From NCBI GenBank assembly GCA_028532985.1, contig JANCIK010000004.1, forward strand, positions 3,286,001 through 3,350,000: DNA of 64,000 nt. Direction: 5' to 3'. The first letter of the stretch is position 1; each line of letters begins with the position of its first letter. The notes under the pieces were generated by a model. The model ran no database searches, was not told the origin of the DNA, and saw only the letters and a program-made list of their open reading frames with translations. This stretch comes from Stropharia rugosoannulata (lineage: Eukaryota > Basidiomycota > Agaricomycetes > Agaricales > Strophariaceae). This document shows, piece by piece, positions 12,105 to 24,368 of this stretch. A program made the translations under genes and the position numbers.

Positions 12105-12359
12105 GGTTGTGGAAGTAGGCAAGAAAGAGGCGAATTCGACGATGCGGCGGTTATTCGCTGTAGAAGACGGACCACCGCGTCGCCTACCAGAGTTTAGGGT
12201 AGCGGCCCGGAGTACCCCCGAGAGTTCCCGAATGGGTTCTGTCATGTGACTCGCCGTGCGGCAGGGCGCTGCCAAACACACGCATACGCTGCGCGCACCG
12301 TCGACGCGATCGTGACGACGTGGAAGCTGTAACAGCTCTCACACATCTCCTTACCGGCC
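12105..12359. promoter_or_regulatory. Divergent promoter shared by ADK1 and WBP1
   Basis: The two ATGs point away from each other and are separated by 255 bp with no open coding frame that I trust. I see no TATA box in it, which fits housekeeping expression. Shared regulation is an inference from spacing. Confidence 0.5.
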
Positions 12360-13875
12360 ATGTTCTCTCTTCGGAGAATCTTCCTCCTGGCTGCTGGCGT
12401 AGCCAGTCTGGTTTCGGCAAAATCTAGCTCAGGCAACTCTGTTCTCGTCGTAGTGGAGCCAAAACGCCAAGATGATTTCTCGATATTCTTCCAGGGGCTA
12501 AAGGGTGAGTTAGCATCTAGCTTTACTTGAATTTCATTGTTGACATTTGCATTCAAAGACCAGGGATACGACTTGACATTCCGCGCGCCAAAGGATGAAA
12601 GTCCTCTCATTGCCGAGTACGACCAAGTTGCGTATGCACACGTACTGCTCTTAGCTTCCGAAACGAAAAGTGGGTATGGTGTTGTTATATCGAAGAGCCA
12701 AACTGACAAGTTGCATAGACTTTGCGAAGGACATTACACCGCAAGCGTTAATTGACGTGCTTAAGCACAAAACTAATTTAATTATTGGCTTGTCGACCAA
12801 GCAAACACCTCTGTCACTGTTAGCGCCCGAGTTTTCACTTATATTGCCACCGCCAGGGACTCCCCTCATTTCCTACTTCCCTAAGCGCGACGACCCTGCT
12901 TCCCTCATTCCAATCAAACCAACTCAACAAGACGCTACTCATATCTTGAGCAACACGATTAAAGAAGGTCGTCCAATCTGGTTCTCTGGAGTTCCACAGG
13001 CGCTTGGTGTTAACCCGCAGCTCATCCCCATTCTTCACGCTCCCGCGGAAGCCTTCGCCGCTGAAATTGACGGGGGCTCTCCCGACGCCATCGTCGACTC
13101 TGCAGAAAAGGGCGGGGAGGGTCTGTGGGCCGGCAGTCAGCTCAGCGTAGTCACGGGTTTCCAAACGTCAGACAACGCTCGCGTTACCTGGCTCGGATCC
13201 GTCGATATTCTCAGCGATGAGTACGCGCAAAAGGTGGACAAGAACGGTGTCAAATCTGCCAATGCTCAATTCGCACAGGATATCGCTGCATGGACCTTCC
13301 AGGAATCGCTCGTGCTGCGCATCGACAAGGTCGAACACCATCTCGTCAACCAAACCGAATCGAAAGAGCTTTACACTACCAACGACGAGCTTGTCTACAG
13401 CGCATATATATCAAAGTTCAACTCTAAGCAGGGCAACTGGGCGCCGTATTCCGGCCTTAATGATTTGCAACTTGAATTCACCATGCTTGATCCCCACATC
13501 CGCACTGCTCTCCCTCCTGTCAAGGGAGTTCCTGGGAAGTATTCGGTCACCTTCCGTGCCCCAGATAGGCACGGTGTGTTTAAATTTGTGATTGACTACA
13601 AACGCAAAGGGTGAGCTCCTACCTCCAAATGTCAATCGTGTTGCCAAGTTAACATACTCTGGCAATGCAGCTGGACCTATCTGCATAATTCGGTCACTGT
13701 ACCTATCGTACCACCACGTCATGATGGTTATCCACGCTTCCTGTCGGCGGCATGGCCATACTATGCTGGCGCTATCAGCACCAGCGTGGCGTTCTTCTTG
13801 TTCTCGGCCATGTGGCTCGGCGGAGAGATCAGGGAGTCGGCTAAACGCCCCGGAAAGGCGGGCAAGGCTGAGTAA
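12360..13875 (+). CDS. WBP1: Oligosaccharyltransferase 48-kDa subunit (OST48/WBP1)
   Basis: Non-catalytic subunit of the ER oligosaccharyltransferase that transfers the lipid-linked glycan to Asn. Four exons (12360-12504, 12559-12669, 12719-13610, 13671-13875) give 450 aa, the family size. It has an N-terminal signal peptide (FLLAAGVASLVSA) followed by the family opening SVLVVVEPKRQDDFSIFF. Further family features are GYDLTFRAPKDESPLIAEYD, LPPPGTPLISYFP and the C-terminal RHDGYPRFL ahead of a single membrane segment (AGAISTSVAFFLFSAMWLGG) with a short basic cytosolic tail. ALG2, about 42 kb away, acts earlier in the same pathway. Confidence 0.95.
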
Positions 13876-14875
13876 GTGGCCGAAGGACAGTTGTATGTAT
13901 TTACTGCAGTTGTAGAACATGTCAAAAAAAGGAGCTTTTGATACCCTATTTATATCTTCCGGGGTGATCGTGGCATGAGAACAGGATCAGACAACGTCTC
14001 TGTCACCGTAAAGATCCTCGAGGAGATAACTTTTCAGTCTTAGTTTCATTAACGCATAGTAGCGGCAAGGGCGATCATTGTACAGTACGAGCAGAGCCAG
14101 CCGCCCTGGGTTGAGGAACTATGTATGTGGTACGTGATCAATGACATGCTCAACGCGCCCTCAAGGACTCACTTTATGCGTAGATGTCAGCTGGATTGCG
14201 ATACGAGCTCAGCATGTACCTCGAAATGCACTTGCCTGCGAGGTGCAAGTTGCATCTAAAGCCTGAATTCTGATGCATGCAGGATATTGCTGTCTCGTTG
14301 TCATGATTGATCGCCATCATAGTGCTGGTCAACCATGGGATAAACACCCACAGATCATATTGTACCAGACAAACTGACTCTGAGGCCTGCACTCGCACTA
14401 TTGCCGCAGTTGAATGGGGATCAATGACCGGTGATTCCGCGTTTATTCTACGATAAGTGGCTATGTGCGATTGAATAGCTTGATAGTCTGACTGGAGGAA
14501 TGACCGAGTATTCGAGCGCCGGAGTGTGATTTACCCATGCATACCGACAGTCAACAGCCTAATATAGCGGTGGCGATTATATAGAACCTCAGACTGGCCA
14601 ACTATGATATCAAGAGAAATGGAGGCAACACATGTGCATGTGGTTGAGCTGGTTTACTATACTATGCTGTATGGGTTTTCATGCCGTTATCCTACAACGC
14701 TGGCGATGATTTTCTCGGGGATCAGTGGGCAGGTACATTTTCTGAGTGATCAAAAGAAGCAGCACACAATGTATATTTCATTGGACTAAATGAGATCATG
14801 CCTAAATTATTTCTCTGCTTAGATCTAATCACAGATGGAGAGTGAAAGATCAATTTATTTGATTTGCTTTCATCT
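13876..14875. other. Intergenic region without recognised features
   Basis: It lies between the stop of WBP1 and the 3' end of the minus-strand gene, so it holds two convergent 3' regions. I see no further gene. Confidence 0.5.
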
Positions 14876-15850
14876 CTACCAGTCGTCCAGTCCATTATCA
14901 TCTTCGCCTTCAGCGTCTGAAATTCCCGCAGAATCTACAGAGTCGTTCCCACAGCATCCGTAGCACATAGCATATATGCCCTTTACTATCCTGTACTCGC
15001 GCTTGATATTTTTCCCTTCCGTAGCCATGTTTGTGAGCACTGCCACAATCTCTGCGGCGAGATCTGCATTGGTACCTCCGCGCCCATAGAAGTGTAACTG
15101 TTTAATGATCTCTTTCAGATATTGCTTGGTCAAGCGCCCGACCATGTCCTCTGCCTTGTTCAGACGACGCTGCGTGGCATGATCACAAAATTAGATGTCC
15201 GTGATCTTGACGCCACAGAGAAAAGACACTTACGCGTACGTTTCTGTCAAGGCCATCAGGATCGGAGTCGTATTCGCCATCCCAGTGATTTTGGTCGACT
15301 TTCTCGAATGCGGCCATGTCCTTACCCAGGTCTTCCCCTTTCAGAGCCTTTGATTCGAACTGAAGAATGATGATGTCAATCATTTTTTCTATATCCTCCG
15401 AGCGTTCGCCCATGTATCCGATGTCGTCCATGAGAGCTCCCAAAGAGCGTACAGTATGGTCAGACAAGATGAATCTCATGTCCTCAAGCTTTTTCTGTGT
15501 AGCGGACCACAAAAAGGTCAGTAAAGGCAACGACAAATAATGTGGGCGCGATCAATCACCTTAATTGACGCGTCGAGTTCGCCTGGTCCATCAGCTTCCT
15601 TGCTCTGATTTGTTTCCTTTTCCACATGCCCATCCTGCCTCGGCTTTTTTGACGCGTTTTCGTCATCCCCGCCTACCGATTCTCCTCGTCGTTTCTTCGA
15701 AGCGAGTGTATTTTCAGCGTTCGACGCGTCTTGAACACTCTCGTTACTAGTCTCCAATGAGGCTGGCTGCGTTACGTTATTCGAAATAACAGGAGCTTTC
15801 TTCGCGAGACCAGCTGCCTTTTTGGATGGTTTGAATTGTTTTGGCGGCAT
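14876..15850 (-). CDS. Conserved-looking protein of unknown function, 281 aa
   Basis: Three exons (15560-15850, 15234-15494, 14876-15169), with introns in canonical GTGATT/GTAAGT...CAG form. The N-terminus (about 95 residues) is lysine-, serine- and acid-rich with KKRR and KKPR basic patches that could be nuclear localisation signals. The middle and C-terminal parts are predicted helical (for example RFILSDHTVRSLGALMDDIG and VGRLTKQYLKEIIKQLHF). It ends in a very acidic tail (DAEGEDDNGLDDW). I do not recognise the family. The composition suggests a nuclear or chromatin-associated protein, but that is inference only. The intact three-exon structure argues for a real gene. Confidence 0.7.
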
Positions 15851-18781
15851 ATTCGCGTAGGCAAATGGTGCTGGATGAAAGTTGAAGTGTTGAAGGACAG
15901 AAGAAGAGCTGAGTGGTGGTTGAAAATTATTAGTTCTGCAGATTACGTATGAATGTTTGCCTCGCCTCAGGGCAACCTCAGGGTCGTTACCACGGTATGT
16001 CCCCAGAGGACTCAGCGTGATATATCGAATAAGTTAAAGTCAGTGTCACTTCGGCCGCGATAGTTCTTTCTACATAGTATTGTCCTTACACATGTTTAGT
16101 TGAGAATGAAATGAAATTACAGCAAGTAGCTTCCTAAGTTCTTTATCTATAGACGCGGCTGAAGAACTCACGAGTCACTGATGGGCCGCAGTCGATACCT
16201 TAAAATTTGGCCCATCTCAAGGTACATCGGCGTCTTCACTGCTGGCGTCCACCTGTCTATGGAGATTAAGAAGGTGTCGACTGGCCGCCATATACATCAT
16301 TTATCCGATTCATTGTTTACAGCCTGCAAAATAGGCTTGAAATGGTGTCGGACTTACCATAAATGGCAAACACCGTGCACATTTCTCTACCAAAACGGTG
16401 TTCAGATAAACATGACTTATTGGACGACCTGTTTTGGTGACTAAAAATCGGTGTCTGTCAGCAGTGCTTGAACTTTGTGATTGTCCAATTGACCGGCCGT
16501 TGTTTGATGCAAGTTTGGTGTTGTAATGGTGTTGACTCAGGGAAAGGATGTCAAGCCGTCCCACCACAAACCAATACCGATGATCCGTGCAGGCGAAACA
16601 GCGTTTCCGTGCCGGGCTTGTGGAGTTGCGAACACGGAGTGTCTGCTTCACAGGTGCACAGTCTGACGGTAAAGATCGGGGCATTGGGGCCCTCGTAGCA
16701 ACCTAAAGTAATACATATAAACAGGATAATGTCTATGATAGTGTAAACTCAATAGACATAAATTAATCAAAAAAAAAAAATGGTGTTGACTTTAAGGCGT
16801 TGCTGAATTTGTTTACTGGATGACTTCCCGCAGGGGTTTTGGAATTAAATATTACTGAAGCGCCAAGCAGTCGGCTCGTTGTCGCTGTTACCATAATAGG
16901 TATTGGGCGCTAAATTAACCCATTACAGCGTGTAAGGTACTTGGCATCGGAACATGAGTGCGTTGTAAAATAAATAGAATTCAAGGGAAACCAAAGGCAA
17001 ATAATCTATATACCAAATATACTACAGCTTTCTATGTTATATGTAATAGCTACAAGGTAGTAAACGGTAGTAGTAGTATTCATCATGAGATTGGTGTGAG
17101 TAAGTACATTGAATCTATCCGAATGGGTGATCTCAGATTGATCTTCTTACCCACGCTGTAAGTGTATAATAGGGCGCTGGCCTGCTGCGCCTAGATGATC
17201 CAAGTGTTATGTCAAGACAAATAGCCCAGTTCCCTATTCCTCATTACTCGCCTATTCCTTCCGGAATCGTCGCACTCATCGGGGGGATAACCGCTGCAAA
17301 TCCTATCTATGGTATCTACAAGGATAAACAAGAATTAATTGTCACAGCCCCTTCTGCGGATCACTTAAGGGAGAATGTAGACAAAGACGACGAATTTTAG
17401 GAATACAAGATGCTCAAACAAAATAAGAAAGTATTTGACTTCTATTTGGACAGCTAGTGAACTCGCCTGTTTCATTCACAACAAATATACTTACTACCTA
17501 CAGTGGGCGCTCAACACCATCTCGATGGTTTCCCCCCTAGCAGGTCGGCCCGAGGAGATATGACATTTAAAGCGGTACAGTAGGCCATTGTAAATTCATT
17601 GTAGTCATTGACGAATTGCAATCCTCCCAATTATCATGAAATAAATACATTCATACACACGACTCGTCCTAGGAGCAGACTCTCGGACCTAAGAGCACAT
17701 GACCCCCAGTCAATACCAGTCTAGATATGAATTAATTTTCTGCTAGAAATCCTGAGAAATCATTCATAATTGCTCTGCGTGTTTTCTGAGTTAGCGAAAA
17801 TTTTCACAGCCCTGGATGGTCGCAGATAAGGCAGAAGAACTTCCTGATGCCTTCGCGATTCTGAGCGCTGATGAGGCTGTGGGTTCCGACTGAATAGAGT
17901 TACCGTCCTGTTGGTAGTCGAATTTGAAGTCAAACAGGATCAAGTGCGCCGTTCTTGCGCTCCCGAACTCGACTCGTCTATGACGATTCTAGCACTTTCT
18001 TCTGAATAACGGCCTGTTAAATTGTCGTTAATTGGCACTGAACCAGTGGCATTTCAAAATTTAAAACCATCAAGGACCTTTGCAAACATACTTTCGTTTC
18101 GTCCTCTGCAATCTTACAGTCCCAAGGTGTGCTACTACATAAGTGGTACATTTAACACAGCTTTAACACAGCAGTGATTCACTTGAGATTCGCCTGCTGT
18201 GCAACTTGATAATTCTTAGGCTTTAGCACTTTGCTCAGCACGTGACTCGTGAATGAGGGAGAGTCGGCCGGCTGAGGTTGACATAGGTTGACATTTGACG
18301 TCGAGTATCGTTGGGCTTCTTAAACTTCGCAACACGCACGCCTTTTCTTTACTTGAGTCATGAGGCGATCAAGGAATAAAGTCACCACGTTTTGGGCCTT
18401 GAATTCTCCATTCAATACCATACGGCCGACCTGTCAAATCGTTAACATCCGGTTTTAAACACAGCCAGACGGCCGACAACTGCAACCTCGGAATCGGCAC
18501 GGGAAGTGATTCAATCCTTAAAGTGTGCTATCATCACAGTGACGATATCCTGACCTCCTCCTGGTTCCATTGGACGCAAACAGTTGTTAGAGGTTTCTGT
18601 TGAATAACAGTAAATTTTCTCCATGATGATCCGAGGCTGTCAACCTGATCGTTTTCGTTTAGATCTAGAACACTTCTGCTACGCTCCAGCTCCTCAAACA
18701 TAATATACCACCGATCGCGGACCACCTATCGCGGACCTGCAATAACCTGCATTACTACTTTTGCCTACAGAACACTCAATC
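15851..18781. other. Long intergenic region (2.9 kb)
   Basis: Two neighbouring small frames on the plus strand (16958-17161 and 17209-17400) have no recognisable domain, and I do not call them genes. No transposon ends or RNA genes are seen. The last few hundred bases serve as the PRO1 promoter region. Confidence 0.4.
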
Positions 18782-20502
18782 ATGCCCAAAGATCCGAGAA
18801 ATATGGCCTCGAAAACGATTGTCATTAAGCTCGGTGAGGAGAACGCTTAGGCATGGATATCAAAAGCATTGACTTTTCTTCAAATTGCACAGGCACGTCG
18901 TCAATCGTTCACGAAACAACTCACCAACCGCTACTATCGACGTTATCTGCGCTTGTTGAAACTGTGGTCGAGCTCAAACGCCACGGCCATAAGGTCGTTC
19001 TCGTTAGCTCAGGTGCCATCGGAGTTGGGTTGAAGCGTATGGACATGCTTAAGAGACCGGAGAGTTTGTCGGGGAAACAGGTGCACATCATTATATCATA
19101 CTCCTTTGAGTGAAGCTCACGCGAATGAATCTTTGTGGGTAGGCGTTGGCAGCGATCGGGCAAGGTCGACTAATTGCCCTGTGGGATAACCTGTTCGGAC
19201 AGTTAGAACAACCGATAGCTCAAATATTGTTGACGAGAGGAGATATCTCGGATGTGCGTGCTTTCCCTCCGAAGCCGAGTGTATGCCAAATATATGCTAA
19301 TTTGGACGCAGAAAACACGTTATTTGAACGCCGTGAATACGTTCAAGGAATTGCTAAATATGGGAGTCGTTCCGATTGTAAATGAAAACGATACAATCTC
19401 TGTCAGCGTATGTGACATTTGAGAGTTTGCGTCGCCGTGTAGCAGTGGACTGACATGATGGTTCCAGGAAATCAAATTTGGAGACAATGATACACTATCA
19501 GCTATCACATCATCGATGGTCCATGCAGATTATCTCTTCCTTCTCACTGATGTAGATGGTCTCTATACTTCCAATCCACGAAAGGACTCCAATGCTAAGC
19601 AAATTGAAGTTGTGCCATCTGTTGCAGCGATACGGGCTCAAGGTAACTTTTCCCCTTCGTACTTGTTTACATCATTTTTACCTACGCAGTCAGCACGACA
19701 ACGCTCGGATCCAGTCTCGGGACTGGCGGGATGGAGACAAAGCTCATTGCAGCCGATATATCGACAGCAGCAGGGGTAACAACAGTCATTACTTCTAGCA
19801 AACACCCCGAAAACATCTTCGACATTATCGAATATGACGTTAATAACCAATCTAACGGGAGCTCACCAACTCTAACATCTAAACGTCCCCCACATACACT
19901 CTTCACGGCCGCACGCCATCCAATGCGCGATATGAAGGCATGGACAAGTCATACTCTCAATCCATCTGGCAGTGTCATCATTGATGCCGGTGCATACCAT
20001 GTTTTGTCGAAGCGCGAGTCCGGGGGACGATTGCTTGCAGCAGGCGTGATTGGCTGTGTAGGCCCCTTCGCTGCCGGCACTGCCGTGCGCATTGTCGTCC
20101 GCCAGCGTCGCATCGATCAAGAAGAGCGCGAAGCGGAGCGGCGTGCATATTTACGTGCACTAGAAAGCACACGGCCCAGTTCTCCGACTACTGCTGCAGC
20201 GATGGAAGCTCGCGACAAGGACGATTTGAACCAGGAAGATGTAGTGTTGCTGGAGAAGCCAGCGGAATTCGGCGAAGACGAGGTTATCGAAGTCGGTAGA
20301 GGACTCGCCAATTATAATTCCGCTCAAATTATGGCAGTCAAAGGGCTCCACAGGTGGACTTTATGTGTTCAGCTTCAGAACCGCATTTACTAACTAGTAT
20401 TTCTTTAGTTCGCTGCTGCCCCAGGTTCTGGGCTACGCGGATTCAGAATACGTGGTGGAAAATATCACCATACGTTTACCGTTCTCTGCATCTCAGCCGT
20501 AA
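18782..20502 (+). CDS. PRO1: Glutamate 5-kinase (proline biosynthesis)
   Basis: Phosphorylates L-glutamate to gamma-glutamyl phosphate, the first step of proline synthesis, in the cytosol. Seven exons (18782-18833, 18893-19080, 19143-19253, 19312-19407, 19468-19642, 19690-20353, 20409-20502) give 459 aa. The amino acid kinase domain shows [63 protein letters not shown] and the [17 protein letters not shown] loop. A C-terminal PUA-like domain follows ([15 protein letters not shown] to [10 protein letters not shown]), separated by an acidic insert. A second in-frame ATG at 18803 is an alternative start. PRS lies downstream on the same strand. Confidence 0.94.
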
Positions 20503-21122
20503 CCCACTGGCTTCCCCGAGGTACTTCTGCTGGTGATAGTCTGACCTCGCCATGCCGTCTTGATTGCCACTCTTCTGAGGCTAGTTGATTCATACTAACA
20601 ACCTATATTAACGCCAGAATTTCCAAATTTCACAATCAATTCTTATCCAGGAATACAAGGCACATCCATAATAGTGAGATGCCCAGTTTAGACACGGCGG
20701 GAATTTGCTCCATATGAGAAAGCACACGAATGGAGATATGAGTCGCTCTTCACAGCGTTTTCAAGCTCCATGCAGTTATCCGCGCTGAGTTGCAGACCAT
20801 TTGGGGAGTCTTCTTCCTTAAGCTGAACATATTCGACAAACGTTCGTGAGTACGGCAGTGCCAACAGCGCCCATTGTGATCAAGTTCGCAAAGAATGGGC
20901 TTCTGGGATCAAGCATGACTTGTGTGAGAGCCAAATATGAGCGATCGCGGGTAGCCGGGTGGGGAGAGGTGGCTGTGAGGCGTATTTGCCGGCCAAACAA
21001 AAGCGATTTCGTGATAATTTTTGTTTCGAGGTGCTCGTTCTTCTTTCTTCACATTGTGCCCTTTGCTCCCTCCGTCCTTCAATTTATGCTATAGTTTATA
21101 TATCTTCCCTATTACGCCCACT
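20503..21122. other. PRO1-PRS intergenic region
   Basis: About 620 bp with no gene that I can support. It presumably carries the PRO1 terminator and the PRS promoter. Confidence 0.5.
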
Positions 21123-22489
21123 ATGTACCACAATAACTCTATCAGGATTCTTGCAGGTTCGTCCGTCTGTCTTGCCTCCTTTAGACCCCTGTCTTACCCA
21201 TTTGCGTAGGGAATAGCCACCCCGAGCTCGCCCAAGCAGTGGCCGAGCGGTGAGCTGCTGTTGCGCGAGCGCATTAGCGCATTCATTCATGTCGCCATAC
21301 TCCATACAGGCTTAACGTCCCCCTCGTGCCCGTCACCGTCAAAAAGTTCTCCAACGGCGAGATCAATGTCAAAATCTCAGAGTCTGTGCGGGACGAAGAT
21401 GTGTTCATTATCCAGTCGGGATGCAACGACGTGAACGACAACTTCATGGAGCTCCTCATCCTGATCTCTGCATGCAAGACAGCGTCTGCGCGCAGAATCA
21501 CCGCTGTGATACCCTGCTTCCCTTATGCCCGTATGGACAAGAAGGACAAATCTCGTGCTCCCATCACTGCGAAACTCGTCGCTAACATGCTCGTCGTCGC
21601 TGGCTGCGACCATGTCATCACAATGGACCTGCACGCGAGCCAGATCCAGGGCTTCTTCGACATCCCGGTGGACAACCTGTGGTCAGAGCCGCTTATGCTG
21701 GGGTACATCCGTCGGCGCATTGCAGGCTGGGAGGAGGATGGCATCATCGTCAGTCCCGATGCGGGTGGAGCTAAACGGTACGTCTCCCCTCTCCCCGTGC
21801 TCCCATTGGCTTGCTGGTGCTGTGGGTCAGAATGCATCCGTCTAAATTTACCTCTCCCAAAGTGCCACCGCCATGGCTGATAAATTGGGCATTGAATTCG
21901 CTATCATTCACCGGAAGCGGAACGGCAAATCGCTGTCCGCGCCGGAGCATATGGAAATCCTCGTCGGCGACGTGAAAGACAAGGTGTGCAGCATTCTACC
22001 TCCTTCCAATGCGCTGAAGTGGACCCCATGACTCTCTGTAGGTCGCAATCCTTGTGGATGATATGATCGACACCGGTAACACCCTGTCATTGGCCGCTAA
22101 GACTCTTCATGAGAGAGGGGCGAGGTCTATCCACGCTTTGATCTCACACGGTTCGTTAGATTTTTCCTCCTTTTCCAAGCGATTCGCTGAACGATGCGAC
22201 GTAGGGCTTCTATCCGAAACCAACATGTCTCTGATTCAAGAATTACCTATCGATCAGTTGGTGGTATGTTATAATTATCACTTTCTACGTTGTTCTAGAC
22301 TAAGCGGGCCGTACTTGACAGGTCACCAACACCATCCCCCAGACACAACACGAAAGTTTGTGCTCCAAGCTGGTGACCATCGACGTCAGCCCGACAATAG
22401 CAGAGAGCATTCGCCGCACGCACAATGGCGAAAGTATCAGCCTCCTCTTTGGAGAATGGGCAGAACAGTCCGCTGTCGAGGTGCTCTAA
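21123..22489 (+). CDS. PRS: Ribose-phosphate pyrophosphokinase (PRPP synthetase)
   Basis: Makes PRPP from ribose 5-phosphate and ATP, feeding purine, pyrimidine, His and Trp synthesis. Seven exons (21123-21156, 21210-21249, 21310-21777, 21863-21983, 22042-22150, 22205-22263, 22322-22489) give 332 aa, typical of the non-inserted PRS forms. Signatures: [20 protein letters not shown] at the N-terminus, [30 protein letters not shown] (ATP loop), [20 protein letters not shown], the catalytic flexible loop IIHRKRNG, and the PRPP-binding site [14 protein letters not shown]. The C-terminus ends [16 protein letters not shown]. Fungi carry several PRS paralogues acting as complexes; which one this is cannot be decided here. 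Confidence 0.95.
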
Positions 22490-24368
22490 ACAACAACAAC
22501 AACATTTTTTTTAAAAACACACACACATCGTGGACTCTTTCAGCGACTTTTGGTTATAACGCACTTGTGAACCTAATTTTGCAGATCATAGCCTGTCTGT
22601 CCGCTGGGTGCTGCGTCGAAGCAGCGTGCGCGGCGTTTACTAACAGCATCTTGTGTACAATGGGATTAGATACAATAGAACATTTTCATTACGCTTGTAC
22701 AATCAAAAGCTTTATGTACACTACGTTCACCTGCTGTCTCCGCATTGTGGAGTGATTTCACACTCAGCTCGCAAGTTCACTCGACAAGGGCAAGGTTCGC
22801 ATGCAGTTTTTGTTCTCTATTTTCGTGTTTGTCATGACTTACTCACATGTCGCGTAATTCGCCTGCACAGTGCCTTTATTTCCGACGTCGTCGTACGTCG
22901 ATCTTTCGTATCATCCGGCGCTTGGAGCAGCACAGGCCGATGGGATCACTCCGATTACATAAAAAACACCAACGCGAAGTTTCAACGGTTGCAACTTAAC
23001 GCTCGTAATACTTGTTCATGCAGTCCGACCATATCTTGCATAATGCATGCACAATGACTGGATACTGGTAAGCGCAGATGAAAGACCCCCTGCAGTTAAA
23101 TTGACGAGTTTGTAAGTCCAGGACTCAGGGAAAGCTTGCGCATTGTGCCATCCTGCCCATCACCGAGGCCCTGACCATGCAGCGCAGTTCAACCGTTGAA
23201 ACGTTCAAGCCTCTTGAAGCCCGACTCGCGTTCATCACGAAAGGATTATACACCTTCGCTAAAAGTAATATAACACATGTCTGCTGTGTCCGACAGCGCC
23301 GTCATGCCCTGCGTGATATACTGTATATGTCTGACTCGGCTGGCAGTCTGCAGGTTTACAGGACATGTACGCTGAAGTTGGGGGCAAGCTTAGGAAAAGG
23401 AGCTTGGGGCAGAGCAGGGCAGAGTGCACCCTAGTGCACCGTGCTAAAAAAATATCACGCGGTACGCGGTCCAAATACTCGCGATCTCTGAAGGGTGAAG
23501 GATACTTATCTAACATATGTATACTCGACATTTACTTATGTGCACTCTGTAGATCCATGTAGCGTATTCTGCGCCTGTACCGCAGGCGTCTGAAAGCCGA
23601 ACGGCCTAGCTCAAGTCTATGGGCTGCTATGGGCCTTGTCTGAATCATGTGGATGGTAAGCACGCACTTCAGTCGAGTTATGGATCCTGCTGAAGAGCGG
23701 TAATTCGTGAAGACTCATCCGGTGCATCCTTGGTGAGCGGAGGCTAGCTATGTGTGTCCCTTACCAGCACGCTTGGCCGGTGCTTGGTATACAGCTAGTG
23801 AATAGCGGACATTACGAGAAGTGGACAGTTGACTGGTACGAATATACTTGGCTTGATTCCGCCTCCTATCGATATGTCGCCCCCGGTGAGTAATGTTAGT
23901 ATTACTGTATACACACAGAATGCACACGTTAATTGCGTACGGCAGCCAAGATCCGTGCGCTGTTTAGGTTAGAGGTCGGTGCAAGGTCGGTGCGCGCTGG
24001 CCGGCGGTGTGTACATTCTCGACGTTGGCAGCTGGCTGGAGGAAGCGCACACCGGCACTCCAGTCTCAAAAAGACTCAAACACTGAATATCACCCATAAC
24101 GCGTAAGGCCTTGGCGCGCTCCGGGAGCCCAGACACCGCACGGCGCCTAAGGAACGATCATCCCAACGGGAACAGTACCGCATATTCGTATATGTATCGG
24201 TGCGCATGCGCTAATAGCCGTGGGCTATATAACCCTACGCTGCGCCCTGCTGTCCCTCCCCATCGTGCGCGGTTTCCCTGACTTGCCACCTGTCACCTGG
24301 ACCTGCCTGCTTGAGCCATCTCTGAACGATACACGATCCACTCACGAAGAATTAGCATTATCAAGATC
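22490..24368. other. Intergenic region upstream of the chitin deacetylase gene
   Basis: About 1.9 kb without a supported gene. The final 150 bp contain a TATATAA at 24226-24232, placed as a core promoter for the gene at 24369. Confidence 0.45.
24226..24232 (+). promoter_or_regulatory. TATA box of the chitin deacetylase gene
   Basis: TATATAA, 137 bp before the ATG at 24369. Confidence 0.5.

Noticed and set aside
16958..17400. Two adjacent small plus-strand frames in the 15.9-18.8 kb gap
   Set aside because: The second has an ATG and 63 codons but no domain, no introns and no promoter signs.
21236..21320. Sequence GCAGTGGCCGAGCGGTGAGC resembling the start of a Ser/Leu tRNA
   Set aside because: It is an exon-intron boundary of PRS; no matching acceptor stem or T-loop follows.
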